Assembly (NCBI GenBank): GCA_023259035.1
Contig: JAHFRA010000008.1
Coordinates: forward strand, 1-64,000
Origin: Gallionella sp.
GTDB lineage: Bacteria; Pseudomonadota; Gammaproteobacteria; Burkholderiales; Gallionellaceae
Length of the DNA stretch: 64,000 bases
Direction of reading: 5' to 3'
A model generated the notes under the pieces. The model saw nothing but the letters and a program-made list of their open reading frames with translations. It did no database searches and had not been told where the DNA came from. The translations under genes were made by a program, and so were the position numbers. Positions 63,032-64,000 of this stretch are shown piece by piece. Position 1 is the first letter of the stretch, and each line of letters starts with the position of its first letter.

Positions 63032-63301
63032 TTAACCGATCATCCAGGGAATGTTGCCATACAACCGTTGGATATAATCCACCAGCATACTGATCATCCA
63101 TGGGCCGGTAAATATCAGTACCAGAAAAATCCCCAGCAGTTTTGGAATGAAAGACAGGGTCATTTCGTTAATCTGTGTGGCAGCCTGAAATACGCTCACT
63201 ACCAGACCAATAACCAGCGCGCTAAGTAATAGCGGGGCGGAAATCATCAGCGTCATTTCGACGGCTTGTTGTCCAATAGTAACAACTGCTTCTGGAGTCA
63301 T
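63032..63301 (-). CDS. fliQ: Flagellar export gate protein FliQ
   Basis: 89 residues, two membrane helices: MTPEAVVTIGQQAVEMTLMI, LSALVIGLVVSVFQAATQIN and TLSFIPKLLGIFLVLIFTGP. Length and pattern are those of FliQ. Its Shine-Dalgarno AGAGG, 9 bases before ATG 63301, is in the repeat half-element that fills the fliP-fliQ gap. Confidence 0.96.
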   Translation of the reverse strand: MTPEAVVTIGQQAVEMTLMISAPLLLSALVIGLVVSVFQAATQINEMTLSFIPKLLGIFLVLIFTGPWMISMLVDYIQRLYGNIPWMIG

Positions 63302-63307
63302 GTCCGG

Positions 63308-63350
63308 TAGCCTCTATAAATTTGTTTTACGGGCGAATCGCGTCGTCGCG
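63308..63350. repeat. Half element with CCTCTATAAATT end between fliP and fliQ
   Basis: CCTCTATAAATTTGTTTTAC then GGGCGAATCGCGTCGTC matches the left half of the 57499-57639 element at about 80 percent over 40 bases. The opposite end is missing. Read on the minus strand it ends in TATAGAGGCTACC just before fliQ. Confidence 0.7.
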
Positions 63351-63352
63351 AA

Positions 63353-64000
63353 TCAGGTATAAAAACTTTTTGCCAGAGAACCGATTATCAGATTCCAGCC
63401 ATCGGCCAGCACGAATAGCATAATTTTGAAAGGCAGCGAAATGATTGCCGGTGACACCATCATCATACCCATGGACATCAGCACGCTGGCTACCACCATG
63501 TCGATGATTAAAAAAGGAATGAATACCACAAAGCCGATTTGGAATGCGGTCTTTAATTCGCTCGTCACATAAGCGGGAACCAGAATGCGCAACGGCACCT
63601 GATCCGCACTTTGCAATGACTCGCTGTTGGAGATTTTGACGAACAAGGCGAGGTCTGACTCACGGGTTTGGCGCAGCATAAAGGTTTTAAGCGGTATGCT
63701 GCCTTTTTCTACAGCATGTTGAAAGTCGAGTTTATTCTCACTGAATGGCAAATAGGCATCGGCGTAAATTTTGTCGAGCACCGGTGACATAACAAAAAAC
63801 GTGAGAAACAGCGCCAAACCGATCAGCACCTGATTGGGCGGTGAGGCGGGAGTGCCGATGGCTGAACGCAGCAGGCTCAACACAATAATGATGCGCGTGA
63901 AGCCGGTCATCATCAACAAGATCGCCGGCAGGAAGCTCAGCGAGGTTAACAGCAATAGGGTCTGCAGGCTTAGGCTATAAGATTGACCACCGCCCGGAGA
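63353..64000 (-). CDS. fliP: Flagellar export gate protein FliP (5' end beyond window)
   Basis: At least 215 residues on the minus strand, cut by the right edge of the window, so the signal peptide is not seen. Visible: [60 protein letters not shown], and C-terminal [20 protein letters not shown] then [20 protein letters not shown]. Standard FliP is about 250 residues, so roughly 35 are missing. First visible gene of fliP-fliQ-fliR; fliO, fliN and fliM would be expected beyond the edge. Confidence 0.96.
   Translation of the reverse strand, partial: SPGGGQSYSLSLQTLLLLTSLSFLPAILLMMTGFTRIIIVLSLLRSAIGTPASPPNQVLIGLALFLTFFVMSPVLDKIYADAYLPFSENKLDFQHAVEKGSIPLKTFMLRQTRESDLALFVKISNSESLQSADQVPLRILVPAYVTSELKTAFQIGFVVFIPFLIIDMVVASVLMSMGMMMVSPAIISLPFKIMLFVLADGWNLIIGSLAKSFYT

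Overview
The window looks like chromosome of a motile, Gram-negative betaproteobacterium, probably near Gallionellaceae/Nitrosomonadales. That placement is inference from the LPS genes, the flagellar gene order and the style of dispersed repeats; no rRNA or other marker is present. Nearly the whole window is coding, in long same-strand operons.

Left part (1-20.6 kb): the tail of a probable IS110-type transposase, then minus-strand dacB, bioA, a decayed hicAB toxin-antitoxin locus, a SWIM/SNF2 helicase, waaA and waaC. A repeat-filled gap separates these from a plus-strand surface-polysaccharide cluster: WbpL/WecA-type initiating transferase, CapD/WbpM/PglF-type dehydratase (with a duplicated broken 5' end), O-antigen polymerase/ligase, GT2, a divergent AlgX-like/MBOAT O-acetylation pair, then GT2-GT4-FkbM joined by ATGA overlaps. 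waaA and waaC make the inner LPS core; the plus-strand genes probably build or decorate O-antigen or outer core.

Middle (20.8-40.3 kb): a chemotaxis block: cheY, cheA, a DUF4160/DUF2442 pair (the first gene frameshifted twice), cheW, three large chemoreceptors (4-helix-type, Aer-like PAS, NIT), cheR, cheD, cheB. It is followed by a STAS antagonist and a PAS-membrane-PP2C-HATPase protein, which together form a partner-switching module, and an OprB-type porin. All three receptors end in a Trp-x-x-Phe tail of the CheR/CheB tethering type. cheD is present; no cheZ is seen.

Right part (40.6-64 kb): flagellar export and regulation (flhB, flhA, flhF, flhG, fliA), stator genes (motC, motD), minus-strand flgN, flgM, flgA, then flgBCDEFGHIJKL on the plus strand, and fliR-fliQ-fliP on the minus strand, with fliP running off the edge. 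Two good sigma-28 promoters are visible, before flgM and before flgK, matching the presence of fliA and flgM.

The most unusual feature is how many small dispersed repeats sit exactly in gene junctions, above all in the flagellar region. One family has ends reading roughly GGNACCTCTA; its inverted right end reads TAGAGGTNCC and appears to supply the Shine-Dalgarno sequence of flgN, flgJ and fliQ and part of the flgK sigma-28 promoter. A second family, with arms of GGACAGA units, abuts motC, separates flgF from flgG, and overlaps both the flgH stop codon and the signal-peptide codons of flgI. I found no rRNA, tRNA, CRISPR array or intact insertion sequence.
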